This document shows, in pieces, positions 34,832 through 47,039 of a DNA stretch of 64,000 nt. This DNA comes from Rutpela maculata (lineage: Eukaryota > Arthropoda > Insecta > Coleoptera > Cerambycidae): contig OW386293.2 in assembly GCA_936432065.2 (NCBI GenBank), forward strand, positions 102,631,795-102,695,794. Reading direction: 5' to 3'. Every line of letters starts with the position of its first letter. Position 1 is the stretch's first letter. A model generated the notes under the pieces. The model ran no database searches and was not told where the DNA came from. It worked only from the letters and a program-made list of their open reading frames with translations. Position numbers and translations under genes: made by a program.

Positions 34832-36060
34832 TTTTTTCCCACTTTGACTCACTCTTCATCTCTTACACAGGTAAAAAACAAAGCTCTTCAGGCATTGTGA
34901 TGATGCCTCAAAACTGTATTTTCATCTTTTCTTTTTGTTTACTGATTTTGTCGTCATTTTCACTCTGGCGACGATGTTGAACTAATTTGAATTTGTGGGT
35001 GTATTTTTTACTTTTTAACGTAACCTCGATAAGTAAACCCGTCATTGAATGTCATTTATGCCAAAAATATTCAGCTTTTTAGTGCCTACTCTGATTCAAA
35101 TAAAAAAAAAGATTATATGTAAATATATCGATGCTCGAGAAATCATGAATGAAAACAAGGAATAACAGTGGGCGTATAATAGAACCCTGTTCCACACCTG
35201 GATTAATATAAACGATATCAGATGTTTATTGATTTTTATGACTTCCTTAGATTAGACTATAGACACCCACAGAGCAATTACCGACTAAATGGTAAATCAA
35301 CGATCCCAAGTCGTTTTAATTTAAAGGTCAAAGGTGGAAAAACTATTAAGCGTTTAAGTACATTTCGAAGTAGGTTAACGACAACTTCGACGTTAATTTA
35401 ATTTGCGTATATTAGCAAAATTAAAATAACAACGGAATCCATTAGCAACTTCCGCGTATTCGATTATATTATCTATAAATATTTAACGTTTTTGTAATTC
35501 TGACATTTAAGTTTCTCAGTTTTCTTTGAAACACACTATTACTCATGTTATGCTAATGGTATTAATGAATACATTATGTAAGACAGTGTCTTGAAGAAAC
35601 CTGTGGGTGTTTTCCAACATTGTTTTGTTCTGTGAACGATTGTTATTTGTTTTATTTATAATAGTATTGTTACCAATTCAGACCTGTTAATAAGAATGAA
35701 ACGGCGTTTTTATTTGTTGATTTCAGACTTGTTTTTCTGAAGATACTTAAACATACGGGGCTTTCCGAATAGAAATATAATTGAATATTTATTTATTTAC
35801 CTGTTATTAGTGGCTGTATCCTGTATTTTGAGTGTCCTTTAAATTAAATTATATTACAGACATCCGTTGCAAAAAAAATATATGGCAATTTTCAACACGC
35901 TTCTTTGTAGGCAGCGTTTAACGTCTGTATGTTCCATTTGGAAAATTTTAATCTTTGAATTTTTAAAACTACGTACTCGTGACGTTGCCACAGATTATAT
36001 GTATATAATTTGTAATGTTGTTACCATATGATAATTGAGTGACTAAAAACTAGTTGAGGC
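34832..36060. other. No recognised feature; upstream of the candidate exon
   Basis: AT-rich. Near the candidate first exon there is a TATATGTATATAA stretch (about 35996-36009) that could act as a TATA-type promoter element; that is conjecture. Confidence 0.35.
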
Positions 36061-36064
36061 AAAT

Positions 36065-36112
36065 ATGTCTCTAATCTACTTTATTCTAGCGTTTGCCCTC
36101 GTGACTTTTCAG
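36065..36112 (+). CDS. Candidate first coding exon: signal peptide
   Basis: The ATG at 36065 opens 16 codons reading MSLIYFILAFALVTFQ, a hydrophobic run typical of a secretory signal. It is followed directly by GTAAAT at 36113, a usable 5' splice site in phase 0. At 38593 a 24-nt exon continues in the same phase with VYLHSYVI. This gives a plausible 24-residue N-terminus with possible cleavage after LHS or nearby. Small secreted insect proteins such as odorant-binding proteins often split their signal peptide this way, but nothing in these residues fixes a family. I could not find later exons on the + strand before 64 kb. It could be chance. Confidence 0.35.
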
Positions 36113-36119
36113 GTAAATA

Positions 36120-36650
36120 CTAATATTTGAAAAATATTGGTTTAATATTCTGAATACATTGGCTCAATGTACAAAACTTAATATTGAACCAATAATAAAT
36201 GTGAACATATCACTATATTGAATCAATATTGGTTAAACTTAATTGAGAAAATATTGAAAAACTATATCATATGATATTTTATTTAAATATAAATCAATAT
36301 TTAGAATCATATATTTAGTGTACAATTTGTCCCAATGCCCAAAATTGGTAAAACAATATCAACTTATATTAATAAATATGCATATAATATACATAAATAT
36401 GGCTTCTTGGCTGTCAATACACATTAAGTGAATTAATTGTTGCTATTGTTATACAAACAACTTATAAGGAGAAACCAGTATTCGTCGATATAAATCAATA
36501 GGTATTGGTTTTAGGATAAGAAAAATGTCTAAATATATAGTTTAGAAAAGACATCACAAATATACGATCAATATGGATTATATAGGTAATATTGTAAAAT
36601 TAATATTTAGAGATATTTTTCAATATGTCTCTATGCATCTGAGTTGGAAT
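36120..36650. repeat. Degenerate CAATATT/AATATTG-rich block, left half
   Basis: Variants of (C)AATATTG recur many times (for example near 36135, 36181, 36228, 36252, 36295). Similar words continue on the far side of the MITE (37556-37700). Probably one older AT-rich repeat split by the MITE. The unit is too diverged for me to define. Confidence 0.5.
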
Positions 36651-36655
36651 GGGTA

Positions 36656-37549
36656 CACTCAAAGAAACAGTATGGGTAAATTCAACAAAAAAAAAATGGT
36701 TAACTAACAATATCGTTAATTTTGTTAAACCAAACTATATTGATGGTATTTTTAAACAAGAGGTGATTGTTATTTTAATTAATAAAAAGTTGTCGTACAA
36801 CAAAACAAACATTAACTTAAAAAATAGATGAATAAGACTATTATTTTGTTGAATTCTGTCAAATTAAACTAGATAATAGTATATTTTATTTCTAGCTATT
36901 ATCGAATTGTAATTCGAACCCAGTATTAGTTCGCTGTATTATTGTACTTGGTAGACAAACCAATATTATTGTCGTCTTCTAGAAGTTCTAAAAGAATTAC
37001 CATAAAATTTGCTTGCTTACCACGTAGTCTATTACAGAAATTATTCCCGGATGACGCCACATACAAATCACTGACAATAATCAATCATGCATTATCTTAT
37101 ACTCTTATGAATTTATAGAAAATTAATAACATGATTGCAATGTTCAAATTCTCTCAGGGATCATCGATATATTTGGATGGATCTTATAAACGATCTCTAA
37201 TCTTTGGTTTGGGTGGTCTGATGTCTCAATACTGAGATTTTGGCTAACCAAAAAAAACTTCATCATACAATAAAGTGTAGATCAACCTAAAAATTAGTTG
37301 GTGAACAAAAAACAAAGTCGTTGTACTATTTAATTGTAGACCAAATTGAAAATGGTTAGTGAACATAAAAAAATGTCATTGTACTATTTAATTTGTTACA
37401 AGAAGATATGATTATTAAACTACTATTTATTTACGAAAACAAATAAAGTTGTGTGACTATTCTTTTCTGATTGATTTAACTATGAAACTAGATAGGCGCG
37501 ATTTCATATGCTCTTTTTGGTTGAATTTACCTATCATTTTCTTTGAGTG
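36656..37549. mobile_element. Tc1/mariner-like MITE, 894 bp, TA duplication
   Basis: Ends CACTCAAAGAAA...GGTAAATTCAAC and, from the right, CACTCAAAGAAAATGATAGG then TAAATTCAAC agree over roughly 35 bp. TA lies at 36654-36655 and 37550-37551, the target duplication of Tc1/mariner elements. Inside near 37290-37420, two units sharing TTAGT(T)GGTGAACA...TTGTACTATTTAATT are tandem copies. No transposase. Confidence 0.85.
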
Positions 37550-38592
37550 TAAAAACAATATATCACCAACATACCAATGTTTTAATATCATTATTTATTA
37601 ATATCAGCCCAATATTTTTTCTACGGTTTCAATGTATTTATATTGACCTAACATTAAATAAGGTTCGAGCCAATATTATGTTGTATTTGGTTTATTAATG
37701 GTCATCGCAAATGTTTGGCGCATAGGAAACTTTAATCCAAAAACAATGAGGCTATGTAATATCATAAGGTGATAAATCCATACGTTTTTGTGTACTAATG
37801 CAATTTAGTTTTTTAGGTTAAACAAATTGTGTTGTTGTCACAGCAAAGACTGAATAACCTTTTAATATTTGTTTGTAATCGAAATGTAATACTGACTAAT
37901 TAGACCACTTGAGAGACAGTGTCTGTATTAACTGGTGTAACTTTTGCACTGTGATTTAGTACAACACATCTACAGGTTGTTTTGCTGACTATGTTACAAT
38001 CTTCGAAACGGCAATTCTTCTCAAAATTGATCCTAAAATCTTTTAGAACAAAACCTCCTAAAACATTTAAAATTGTTACTGAGGGTTGTTATTTTCATTG
38101 TGCATTTATGTATTATTTTACTTTATTATTTATTAGTTTAACTGAAAATTTATTATTTATTACTTTGTCTTTAAATAGAATACTATACATTTAATTAATT
38201 ATTACCTGAAAGAAAAAACCTTACATTTTTAATTTGTTTGGACATTTTACCTAGAAAAAGAATGCGTAGTTTTCCTAGAAGCCCTTGTCCGATCAATAAA
38301 CAGCAACCAACCATATAGTTATCTGACTCATTTGTATACCACTTTACATAGTGTAGGAAATAAACATGAGATAATGAGTAATAACAATAACATCTAATGA
38401 CAATGACAGTCCTTTAGGTAACGAGTAAGGACAGGAGATAAGGAGCTAATCAAGGAAAATACCTTAGAATATAGAATATGTCACTTGTACGTATTTTTAC
38501 GTTCTATCTTGTTGTAATAACCAGTTTTTATAAATAATGCATTGATATTATAGTTTACAAACATGTATAATAAGTTATTTTTCTTGTTCCAG

Positions 38593-38616
38593 GTATATTT
38601 ACACAGCTACGTCATT
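38593..38616 (+). CDS. Candidate 24-nt microexon
   Basis: Preceded by TTTTTCTTGTTCCAG and followed by GTAAGTATT, a near-ideal donor. The eight codons VYLHSYVI are in phase 0 with the 36065-36112 exon. Microexons are easily imitated by chance, but strong sites on both sides plus phase agreement make it worth testing. Confidence 0.33.
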
Positions 38617-38624
38617 GTAAGTAT

Positions 38625-40300
38625 TAAATTAAGTTTAATTAATTCAGTATCGTTATAAAATAAAGAAAATATTGCATAGCTAGACAAATAAACAATCAAT
38701 TTTGTTTACATGCCAGTCACGACCACAAAATTTGTTGAAAAATATCAAGAACAGTTTGTAATCTACTCGTGTAGTTTATTTGTAAATAAATGCATCTTGA
38801 ATGGTGTGTACTGATTAATTAAAAACTATCCGTTGTCAGTGACCTTCAAACAGCAACACATCCGCACAATTAAAATCCACAAGTCCTTGGGAATGAAAAA
38901 TCAAATAATTTACACGAAATCTTGCTGGTAATGTTAAGTGGCGGGAAAGAATATGACAAATCGTAAATAAAAGCTCTGAATGTTTTCACTGGACCCGATC
39001 CAAATGAGTCCGTTCTTGGAAGAGACGATCGTTTATTTCGATGTAGGAGGCGGGGTGGCGAGGGACCGGAATGTAGCACAGACTTGAGTATCGTGGCAGG
39101 CCGGGACGGGGTTATATTCCAGGCCGGAGCATAAGATTCCAAAGCCTATGTGCATTCTGGCACACATCGACCATGTAGACAGTGAGTGAGGTTCGGTCAG
39201 AGATTAGGTTCATTCTCTAATCTTTAGTTCGGTATTGAAATGTATTCAAGCTCATTAAAAGAAAAAAAAATGGCATTTTAGATTTAGTTAATAAATAATA
39301 GCGGTTTTATATTTTTATTTTGGAAACAACTGCTGAGGCAGAAATTTATTTACGGGGCAGGAATTTTACAAATAAAAAGGTTATTATACCATTGTATACA
39401 AACAATAATATTATTAATTTTACAAAGCAAGAATTGAGTAATACAGATAAGGAACTAAATAAAAACGAGAATAAACAAAGGTGAGTTTAAGGCGGACAAG
39501 CCAAATGTAGGTAAAAAATTCATTCATTTTAAATCTCTATAAAAGATAGTAATATACAGGGTGCTTCGAAAAAACGCACCAACAGTTATAAGTCATCAAA
39601 AAATATGCCTAGTTGACTTAATAAACATAATATAATGTTCTATAATGTTCTAATATGGACAGTTTTTTGAAATACTGAGCGTTGAAAGTCATATTTTTAA
39701 CGCATTTTTGTTACGAAATCAAAACTACAACTAACCAAACCGAACGGAATTCAAAATTCGTATCTATTCCATATGAACCACAGTTTACCCGTGGTTTAAG
39801 TAGGATTTTGAAAAACGTAGATGACAAGAGGATAAAATTACATTAAACGAAAGGCCTGGGATTTACGATATTAGTTGTAAGGATTGTAGTTTGAAGTTTG
39901 CTGGTCAAAGAAATCGTGCAATTTTAACAAGATTTAAGGAACATTTGACTCACCTCAAAGTGGGTATTTTGTGAATTAGAGTTTGAGATATTTAGCCATA
40001 AGTTATTGGCGCTGGCCCAAGACCACAATTGTACAATATCATTTCGCACACTAGTACAGTCCTTTATTGGTGACTAAACAGATCTGGAAATGTTTAGGTC
40101 ACTAGCTTATAATTAGTAACGTTTTACAATATATGTTACGGAAGATGTCATTTATAAGATATTAAATAACAAAGGCCCAAGCACAGAACCTTGGAGAATA
40201 CTTGATTTGAAATGATAATTGCCAATCAAAATATGTACTTACTCAGCTCCAAGACTATTAGGAACATTGCGAAGATACATTTTCCGGTGAGAAATATATA
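38625..40300. other. No further exon recognised
   Basis: A GC-richer block at 38990-39170 contains a 90-codon minus-strand frame (38870-39142) rich in Pro, Ser and Arg; I do not recognise it. At 39556 ACAGGGTGCTTCGAAAAAACG looks like a DNA-transposon end but has no partner nearby. Confidence 0.4.
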
Positions 40301-40379
40301 ACATTTCATTCTTTATCTTCTAATAAAATTACCAAATAGTATACATATTAAAGTTTGTAGATACTGTTCTATTTGAATA

Positions 40380-40605
40380 ATTAGCTTTTTTGTTAGTAAG
40401 TTGTAAATTCTGGTAGCTATAACAGCCTCGCATCGTCTGGGCATACTATAGATGCAATTATGAGTATAACCTAGGGAAATATTGATCCAAATTGGAAACA
40501 GTGGTTTTTCTGTCGATGGCCACGCATATTTCTTTTTAAAACACCCCACATAATATGTTCGATATGACTGAGGTCTGGTGATCTCGGTGGAAGTTGTAGA
40601 GACGC
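40380..40605 (-). pseudogene. Tc1-like transposase remnant, C-terminal end
   Basis: The minus strand gives LPPRSPDLSHIEHIMWGVLKR (40535-40598). This matches the WPPRSPDLNPIEH-W block, just before the third catalytic acid of Tc1-type DD34E transposases. In a shifted frame it continues YTHNCIYSMPRRCEAVIATR (about 40410-40470), matching the terminal IQSMPRRCQAVI-A-G of the same family. A frameshift between the two kills it. The inverted repeats that would define the element were not found. Confidence 0.82.
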
Positions 40606-41000
40606 AAACACAACATTTTACAACGCATAGAGAAGTCTCGTTTATACATTTCTCAAAAGTCTTCTATAAGTGATGGCATGATACTTAAGAGTTTTTAAAC
40701 GATTTCAATTGATACATATATTCCAGTGGAGTCTGCCACATTTTCATGCATGCATTCCTCTTGAAAATTAAGCGATTATAGCGGTATTGAGCTTTTGCGT
40801 GAACGCTTAGTTCTGGCTGACAATAATCCAGTGGCTTGGAACCTGACATGGTCAAGATATGACACTTTTACACTCTGCAACAGGGAAATTGCATATATTT
40901 TTTTTATTACATTAAACTATTTATCGATATGTAAAAATCGGCTGTGCCAAATATCAGCCCTTATATCGCAATATTTAATTTGTAACAAACATTTAAAGTT

Positions 41001-41220
41001 GTGATTGTAATTGTAATTAATAAATTAGCGCACAATATTTGTAAATACACGAATAGTGACTACTTACGTTTTAGTAGTCTGACATATTATGTCAACGCAC
41101 AGGATGACGTCACAGTTAATGGCCACGTGTAACAAGTATAGTTTAAATTAAGCAGATTTAAAGCTAATATTTAATTTAATTAATATAAAAATGATAAAAA
41201 TAATAGACACATGCTTTTTT
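41001..41220. repeat. Tandem duplication, unit 1 (220 bp)
   Basis: Repeated immediately at 41221-41441 with a handful of substitutions. The unit starts GTGATTGTAATTGTAATTAA and ends ACATGCTTTTTT. This unit carries a perfect TGACGTCA (the CREB/ATF site consensus) near 41105 and a CACGTG E-box near 41125. Confidence 0.95.
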
Positions 41221-41441
41221 GTGATTGTAATTGTAATTAATTAATAGGCGCACAATATTCGTAAATACACGAACAGTGACTACTTACGTTTTAGTAGTCT
41301 GACATATTATGTCAACGCACAGGAAGACGTCACAGTTAATGGCCACGTGTAACAAGTATAGTTTAAATTATGCAGATTTAAAGCTAATATTTAATTTAAT
41401 TAATATAAAAATGATAAAAATAATAGACACATGCTTTTTTT
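41221..41441. repeat. Tandem duplication, unit 2
   Basis: Second unit of the 220-bp duplication. The CRE-like site has become AGACGTCA, while CACGTG is kept. No coding potential. Confidence 0.95.
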
Positions 41442-41449
41442 TGTGAACA

Positions 41450-42810
41450 ACGAGTTTTCCAATGACATTAAGTTACGTTTGTCATTATTATTTTCCAAAT
41501 TTAACTTTTATGCAAGTTCCTTATTACCGCTACTGCTTCAAATAATCACTTCCATGTAGCCATTCTATTTTATTATATGTATCAAAGAATTAATACATTC
41601 TAAGAGTAAAAAAAGTTAATTTTTAATATCTTTAACTGTCTTGGAGAAAGTAATTGAACTGTTGTATTATAGAATTGTGCGCCAAAAAAGACGCTTACGG
41701 CAGTTGTGTAATATAATGTAATGCTTTATTTTGCTTTCTGCGTAGTACAGTGTATAAGAATCGTTATAAAACTATGATAAATTATTACATAGAAATTATT
41801 ACGATATACAACAATTTACAGACAAAATAATAATTACATTTTAGTTGAACTACACAAACTTACACAATAGACATCAGTATAGCAAATTGTAACATGTTGC
41901 TTATAATTTATAATTTAGGAAAGGGGAAGCTGTGCTACGGCCTGCATGGAAGGAGGCCCCCCACAGAACCCCAAACCTGTCGTTTGATACACGCACACAC
42001 ACGTAAACATAGTCAGCCGTTTTTTGAGTCGTCCTCCCCTCGATTTCGCAGTTGCACAGTACCAGATGCTGCTGGTCTATAGATTTCGCTCACAGCCAAC
42101 GCAATTTGGGCAATGACCTCTGCTTGATAGGAATTTACAGCCAATTCGATACCCGATATGTTTTCCTAAATAATTTTTGTTTAGCTGAGACTCGACGGTA
42201 ATGATCCGGCTTTGTTTTGTCTACGTGTTTTTTTAATTTCGCACAAAGGGCTTAACGCATTTTTTGCTGTGAATTGGTACACGTACATTTGAGATTTTTT
42301 CAAGCCTTCTTTTTTTTAACGCCAGTACCTATGACCACTAGTAAAGCAAAAGTTCGGATTCTGACACATATGTTATATAATTAAACTCTTCACCGTTTTT
42401 ATTACATGTATCAAAGAATTAATACGACTTAATCAGAGTCACTGTTAAATTTTAGCGTAGTTTCCCGAACTCCTCGGAGATATTTGAAATATTTGAAAAT
42501 TAAAATACCAAAGGATTAAAAAAAATGAGTCTTCGGCTGGTGATTTGTACGTCCTAACCTCTGAAGCCAAAACTTGAGATGAAATGATCGTATGGAATAT
42601 AATTAGTGTGAATGTAGTGAAATTAATCATGACGCGAAATACAGAGAGCACAAGTACACTACTTATCAACGTCGCGCAGTAAACATATGTTAAATAAGTA
42701 GTCATGCCGATATCATAACAAAATACTGAAAATCCATATTCGCCTATTTCTAGAATGTACGACAGTGAAAATTATATAAGGATTATTATTATTACTATTA
42801 TTATTAGGTT
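41450..42810. other. Unassigned; one weak exon-like stretch on the minus strand
   Basis: On the minus strand at about 42025-42160, after TTATTTAG, 45 open codons include ENISGIELAVNSYQAEV and IAQIALAVSEIYRPA. The composition looks protein-like and GC is higher than around it. I do not recognise it, and no partner exon was found. The rest is AT-rich with nothing recognised. Confidence 0.3.
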
Positions 42811-42814
42811 AAAT

Positions 42815-43152
42815 TTATTTGCCCATTAAAACCTTATTACTAATTTGAGAAGTTTGAAAATGAAGTTAAAGCTGTTTAGTTAAGCAGAGCGCGAAAGGTT
42901 AAATAAGTGTTATTATTGAATTATACATTGTATCATTTTGATTTTCCGAATTTGTAACTGATGTGACCCATTATTTGCTCATTTGATTTTTATTCTTAAT
43001 TTGAAAAGTTTAAAAATTAAGTTAAAGTGTTAAAGCTTTTTAGTTATGCAGAGTACTCTCTGAAAGGTGGTTAAATATGTGGTAAGAATTGTAATGTACA
43101 TTGTATATTGCATTGTTTTGATTTCCCGAATTAGTTACAAGTTGTGACAGCG
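42815..43152. repeat. Diverged tandem duplication, two units of 157-181 bp
   Basis: Unit 1 (about 42815-42971) and unit 2 (about 42972-43152) share in order: TTTGC(C)CATT, TAATTTGA(G/A)AAGTTT, AAGTTAAAG, TTTTAGTTA-GCAGAG, GAAAGGT, ATTGTAT, TTTTGATTT(T/C)CCGAATT and GTGAC. A (ATT)n run precedes unit 1. Older than the 41-kb duplication. Confidence 0.75.
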
Positions 43153-43448
43153 GCGGATAAACGTAAGTACATTTATGTTCAAGAGCAAGGTCTGTATAAT
43201 CTAGAGGTAGCTTTATACAATTTGTCGCTGTATGAGCTTTATTACAACCTTTACATGCTATTTTTTCTAAAAAATCTTCTGTCTGATTAAATTGTAAGAG
43301 TTTATGAATATGAAATATAAAAGTGAGGAAATTGAAATAATTACAGGTAGGCAAGCGTCAGCCTAAATATACTATATACTACTATAATTTAGAGATATAT
43401 TAACTTCGGGCAACAAGCTCGAGAAAAAATTTATAGATTTTATGGAAT

Positions 43449-43724
43449 TTAATAAGCACAAGTGGTATTCGCGGAAAATATTTCACGAAGTAAAATATGA
43501 CGTATGTCAGTGGCCTCAAATAATGGCTTTTCCTTGGCCACCATGTCGGTGGGCAAAATAAAAGCAGTAAACTTCATGTCTTTAAACCTCATCTTGTTGC
43601 TAAAAATCTTAGAGTAGCAATTCGTGTTTTTCGAAGCAATCATTGTTCTTGAGTTTTTCTTCGTAAATAACTGTTCTTGTAAATGTAGCAAAATTTGAGA
43701 AGATTCATCGCTATCTAAGTTCAC
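43449..43724 (-). other. Unassigned 91-codon open frame
   Basis: The frame encodes a polar, basic peptide with the central stretch FKDMKFTAFILPTDMVAKEK and no Cys/His pattern. Composition is more protein-like than most frames here, and it could be an exon or a transposon remnant. I do not recognise it. There is no clear splice acceptor, promoter or partner. Confidence 0.25.
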
Positions 43725-43729
43725 TTTTA

Positions 43730-45630
43730 AATGTCATATGCGACAAAGTATTGCTTCTTTGTAACAACTCCTTGACCCAAGAATCTCTCTTTCTTTATTC
43801 ATTATTCCTGTAATTATCAACAACGATAGTAATTTTACCAGGTCCAATTTGTGTTGGTCTTCAATCACTACCTTCTACACCTGATCTACAACCACTGTTT
43901 GCTCAATATTCGCAAGTGAGTGGGGGAATAGCTTCATTGAATCATATATTTCTTTATTCAGTTAGATGGTATTTTCTATGATTTAGTTATCTGGGGCCGT
44001 GTATAGCATAGTCATATAGCGTGTCTTTTTCTCTCTATAATTTTTTGGCCTTACGAAATGAGTGTTTTGGTCACTTATAGCGTGTTATCAGCTTTGAGAT
44101 GATACGAAATTTTTTTAGTCCATTTCTATCAGAAATAAGGATAGAACTTTTTTCCCCATTCACAGTTAGCTTAATAATACTTATCTTCTTTTTGGTTTTA
44201 TATTTATCCTATAATTCTTGATAATTTTCCTAAAGTGTTGAATATTTTTAATACAATTTTTATCTTGTTTCACTTTATCATATGAATTTTCTGAAACAGT
44301 AATACTCCAATAATGACTCATTATTTCACAGCTTGTAAGTTACAATAATAGAAAAAAAAATTACGCTGTTTGAGATTCGACGATATTTTTGAGAGGATGT
44401 ACCAAAAAGTGCTCAAGAAGTTGTGAAATCCAGAAAATATATGCTTTTAAATACACACACACGTTCATTTATTATTAATTGCTGAATGATTTGCAGAACG
44501 GAAATATACCAAAATCAAGATTAAATGTTTTACTCCACGCGTTATTATATTATTAACTTGCGATTAATTATCTGCCTTATTTGATCCCGATAAAAATCGT
44601 CTACATAACAATCACATTTGAGTGTTTTTATACATGCCTTCAAAAAAAGATAAAACTATCTCTCTTCAATTATCTATTAAATTGAGCTTGCTTTTCAATT
44701 TTTATTTATCGTCTTTGTATGTATACGGGGTGTTTCAAAAAGCAGGGCATTGTTCAGGAATGAATTCACCGATTAGAAGCAAGGCAATATTCAATAAACT
44801 ATAACAGGTACACTTAATGAATGAGATACGAGAATTTTACCAGAGATGATGTTGCTCTTGATTCACTAATGGTGCAGATAGCATGGAATTAAATGTGAGG
44901 GGAATCAAAACCAGTGTACAAATAAATAATGTTTTTTGGTAATAATCTATATAAAAATAAAAATTATTCATTTTGCTGAAGTTTCGGAAACAGAATCTGC
45001 CTTAATAAACACTTTGAGAAAAAACATGACCAAATAAGAAAAAATAATTTTTATCACAAAAAATCAGCAGTTATTGACAGTCCATTTTTGTATGTACCAA
45101 TTATTGACATACCAACAATTTACCATAAATAAAGGTTACTTATTGATTTAACTACATTTTTCAAGGAGGATTACAAATTCACGTCTTGGTAGACGTTTTG
45201 TGATTTCATGCACTATTCTAGTTGGCTTCTCTTCGCTGCATGGGAATATTATTTGTTCTCTAGTCCCGCGTTCCATACCTGCTTGCGCCAGAGGTATTTG
45301 CCAAGATAGGATGCTGAGGTCTGGAGTAAAGAGAAGGTGGATATGCTTAGAGAAGTAGATTCGAGTCTCACATACAACAAAATAACTTTTCATTGTAAAT
45401 TATCTCCAAGAAGTGGTTCAGATCCCACTATAAACTGTAGGGCCCCGTCTCCTTCACTCAGACAAATATAAGTCTTCCACACGCAAGAGGGAAACATGTT
45501 TTCAAGCATATGCAACATTATTTTCCTGGCCTATGATATTAATACCAGCAATTAATAGTAGTCACAGACATCTATAATTTAATTTTTATACTGAGCCACG
45601 AAGATTGAGCCTTTATAGCAATCTTCATCT
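43730..45630. other. No recognised gene
   Basis: AT-rich DNA. TACGGGGTGTTTCAAAAAGC at 44726 resembles DNA-transposon ends but lacks a partner. An 81-codon minus frame at 45148-45393 has no recognisable motif. Confidence 0.4.
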
Positions 45631-46400
45631 TCGTTAGCCAGTTATTGTCCACTCCTGGACAGATAGGCCTTCTCCACTTAAGATCCAACTCCTTCCAGCT
45701 TGCCTCTATATGTTGTCCCTCCATCATGTTTGGGGGCGCCTGACAGTCCGTCTAGTTTCTGTGGATCGCCACTGCATTATAGTTTTCTTCCACTTCATGT
45801 CATCTCTGGCGACATATCCTGCCCAGCGCCATTCATTGTTGGCGATCCACCCTATGACATCGACGATTTTTGTTCTTTCCCTGATGACCTCATTCTAACT
45901 CGGTCCCTTAACTAATTCCCAGCATTACTCGCTCCATTGCCCGTTGGCAAGCCAGGAGACGGTGTGCCCTATAGATTATGACGGATAGCATGCAGGAGTC
46001 GAAGACTTTGTACTTTAGGTTAATGGGGATGTCTGGTTTTTTGATGATGTGACCATATTTTCCAAAAACCACCTACGTAAGGCTAACTCGTCTGGTGATT
46101 TCTGCGGTCTGGTTGCCCTTATCAAGCTTGATGTTATGGGCTAGGTACGGGTACGCGAAACTACTTCAAATGTGTGGTGGTCGAGTGTGTTCTAGATGTT
46201 GTCGGAACCCATAACCTTGGTTTTCAGGAGATTCATTCTCAGACCCACGACTTCAGAAGCTTCCTTCAACTCTCTCATTTTGATTCCAAGCTATTTGGCT
46301 TTGGCCCTCATCAGGATGATATCGTCATCCTGATGATCACCGATGCCATCGAAGTTGTATTCATAATTAGAGAGTTTAAGGAGGCCAGTTGATATTCTTT
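45560..46400 (-). pseudogene. LINE remnant: RT palm end to C-terminal domain
   Basis: The minus strand gives DDDIILMRAKAKQLGIKMRE near 46290, a corrupted FADDIIL--- box. EVVGLRMNLLKTKVM follows (GLKMN-SKTK). Then come QRAMERVMLGIS (45915-45950) and a long uninterrupted piece with RTKIVDVIGWIANNEWRWAG, ending TETRRTVRRPQTWWRDN (45700-45870). The TD-I--I--LKW-WAGH---R and GRP--RW-D blocks are characteristic of a LINE group lacking RNase H, distinct from the I/R1-type copies elsewhere in the window. At least two frameshifts. Confidence 0.85.
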
Positions 46401-46442
46401 TCTATATATATATATATATATATATGGATGAACCCAGAATCA
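46390..46442. repeat. Direct repeat containing (TA)n, copy 1
   Basis: GATATTC(T)TTTCTATATA...TATGGATGAA recurs at 46831-46858. Here the TA tract is about 11 units (46403-46425); in the other copy it is three. The pair lies 440 bp apart at the 5' edge of the LINE remnant. Confidence 0.75.
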
Positions 46443-46830
46443 TCTACATCAGTACATCTTCGACAGTAGTTCGACTCGATAGTTTGCAGAATACTGAACA
46501 ATCATGGTGATTTTTAGTTACTTCTGCATCCCTTCGTGTAGGAGAATGATTACTAACTATTTTGAAATTTAAGTCTCTAAACAGTTTCGTCATAAACCAA
46601 TACGACGGTTTTGGGCCCGTCTTCTACGGAGCTATTAATTTGGGACTGTTAAGAAACTAAAATCTCTTAACAGTTGTTAGAGCGTCATGGCACATGAAAT
46701 TAAATGCGATCTCGTACATGAGCGTACTAGTCATCAATCAGTACGTTACTGGTTAGTGATAAATCACGGAGAGGTAAAACATATCATCGTGTTGTAGCAG
46801 TTCCATAGATGCAACAGACAATCTGTACTT

Positions 46831-46858
46831 GATATTCCTTTCTATATATGGATGAATC
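46831..46858. repeat. Direct repeat with short (TA)n, copy 2
   Basis: GATATTCCTTTCTATATATG followed by GATGAATCC, matching 46391-46437 apart from TA-repeat number. Confidence 0.75.
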
Positions 46859-47039
46859 CAAAATTTTCTTCTGCGTCTATACTTTGATAGTAAAGATACC
46901 GCGTCAATATTCTTTGGCAATGATGACGTTCTCGGATATCTAGGGTCGGACAGGACTATTGCCCTTTACCCTACTACATCGCTGTAGACCTGGACCGGCT
47001 TCGTGAGGTACCAGCGAGCTTACTTTACATCAGCCTCAC

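Larger units (their letters stand above)
36113..38592 (+). other. Candidate intron 1 (2.48 kb)
   Basis: Begins GTAAAT and ends TTCTTGTTCCAG, a good polypyrimidine tract and acceptor. It contains the TA-flanked MITE at 36656-37549 and stretches dense in CAATATTG-like words (36120-36650 and 37555-37700). Those words look like one degenerate repeat interrupted by the MITE. Confidence 0.35.

Noticed and set aside
39556..39600. Complete DNA transposon beginning ACAGGGTGCTTCG
   Set aside because: No matching right end was found downstream; similar lone ends at 44726, 53099 and 59870 are also unpaired.
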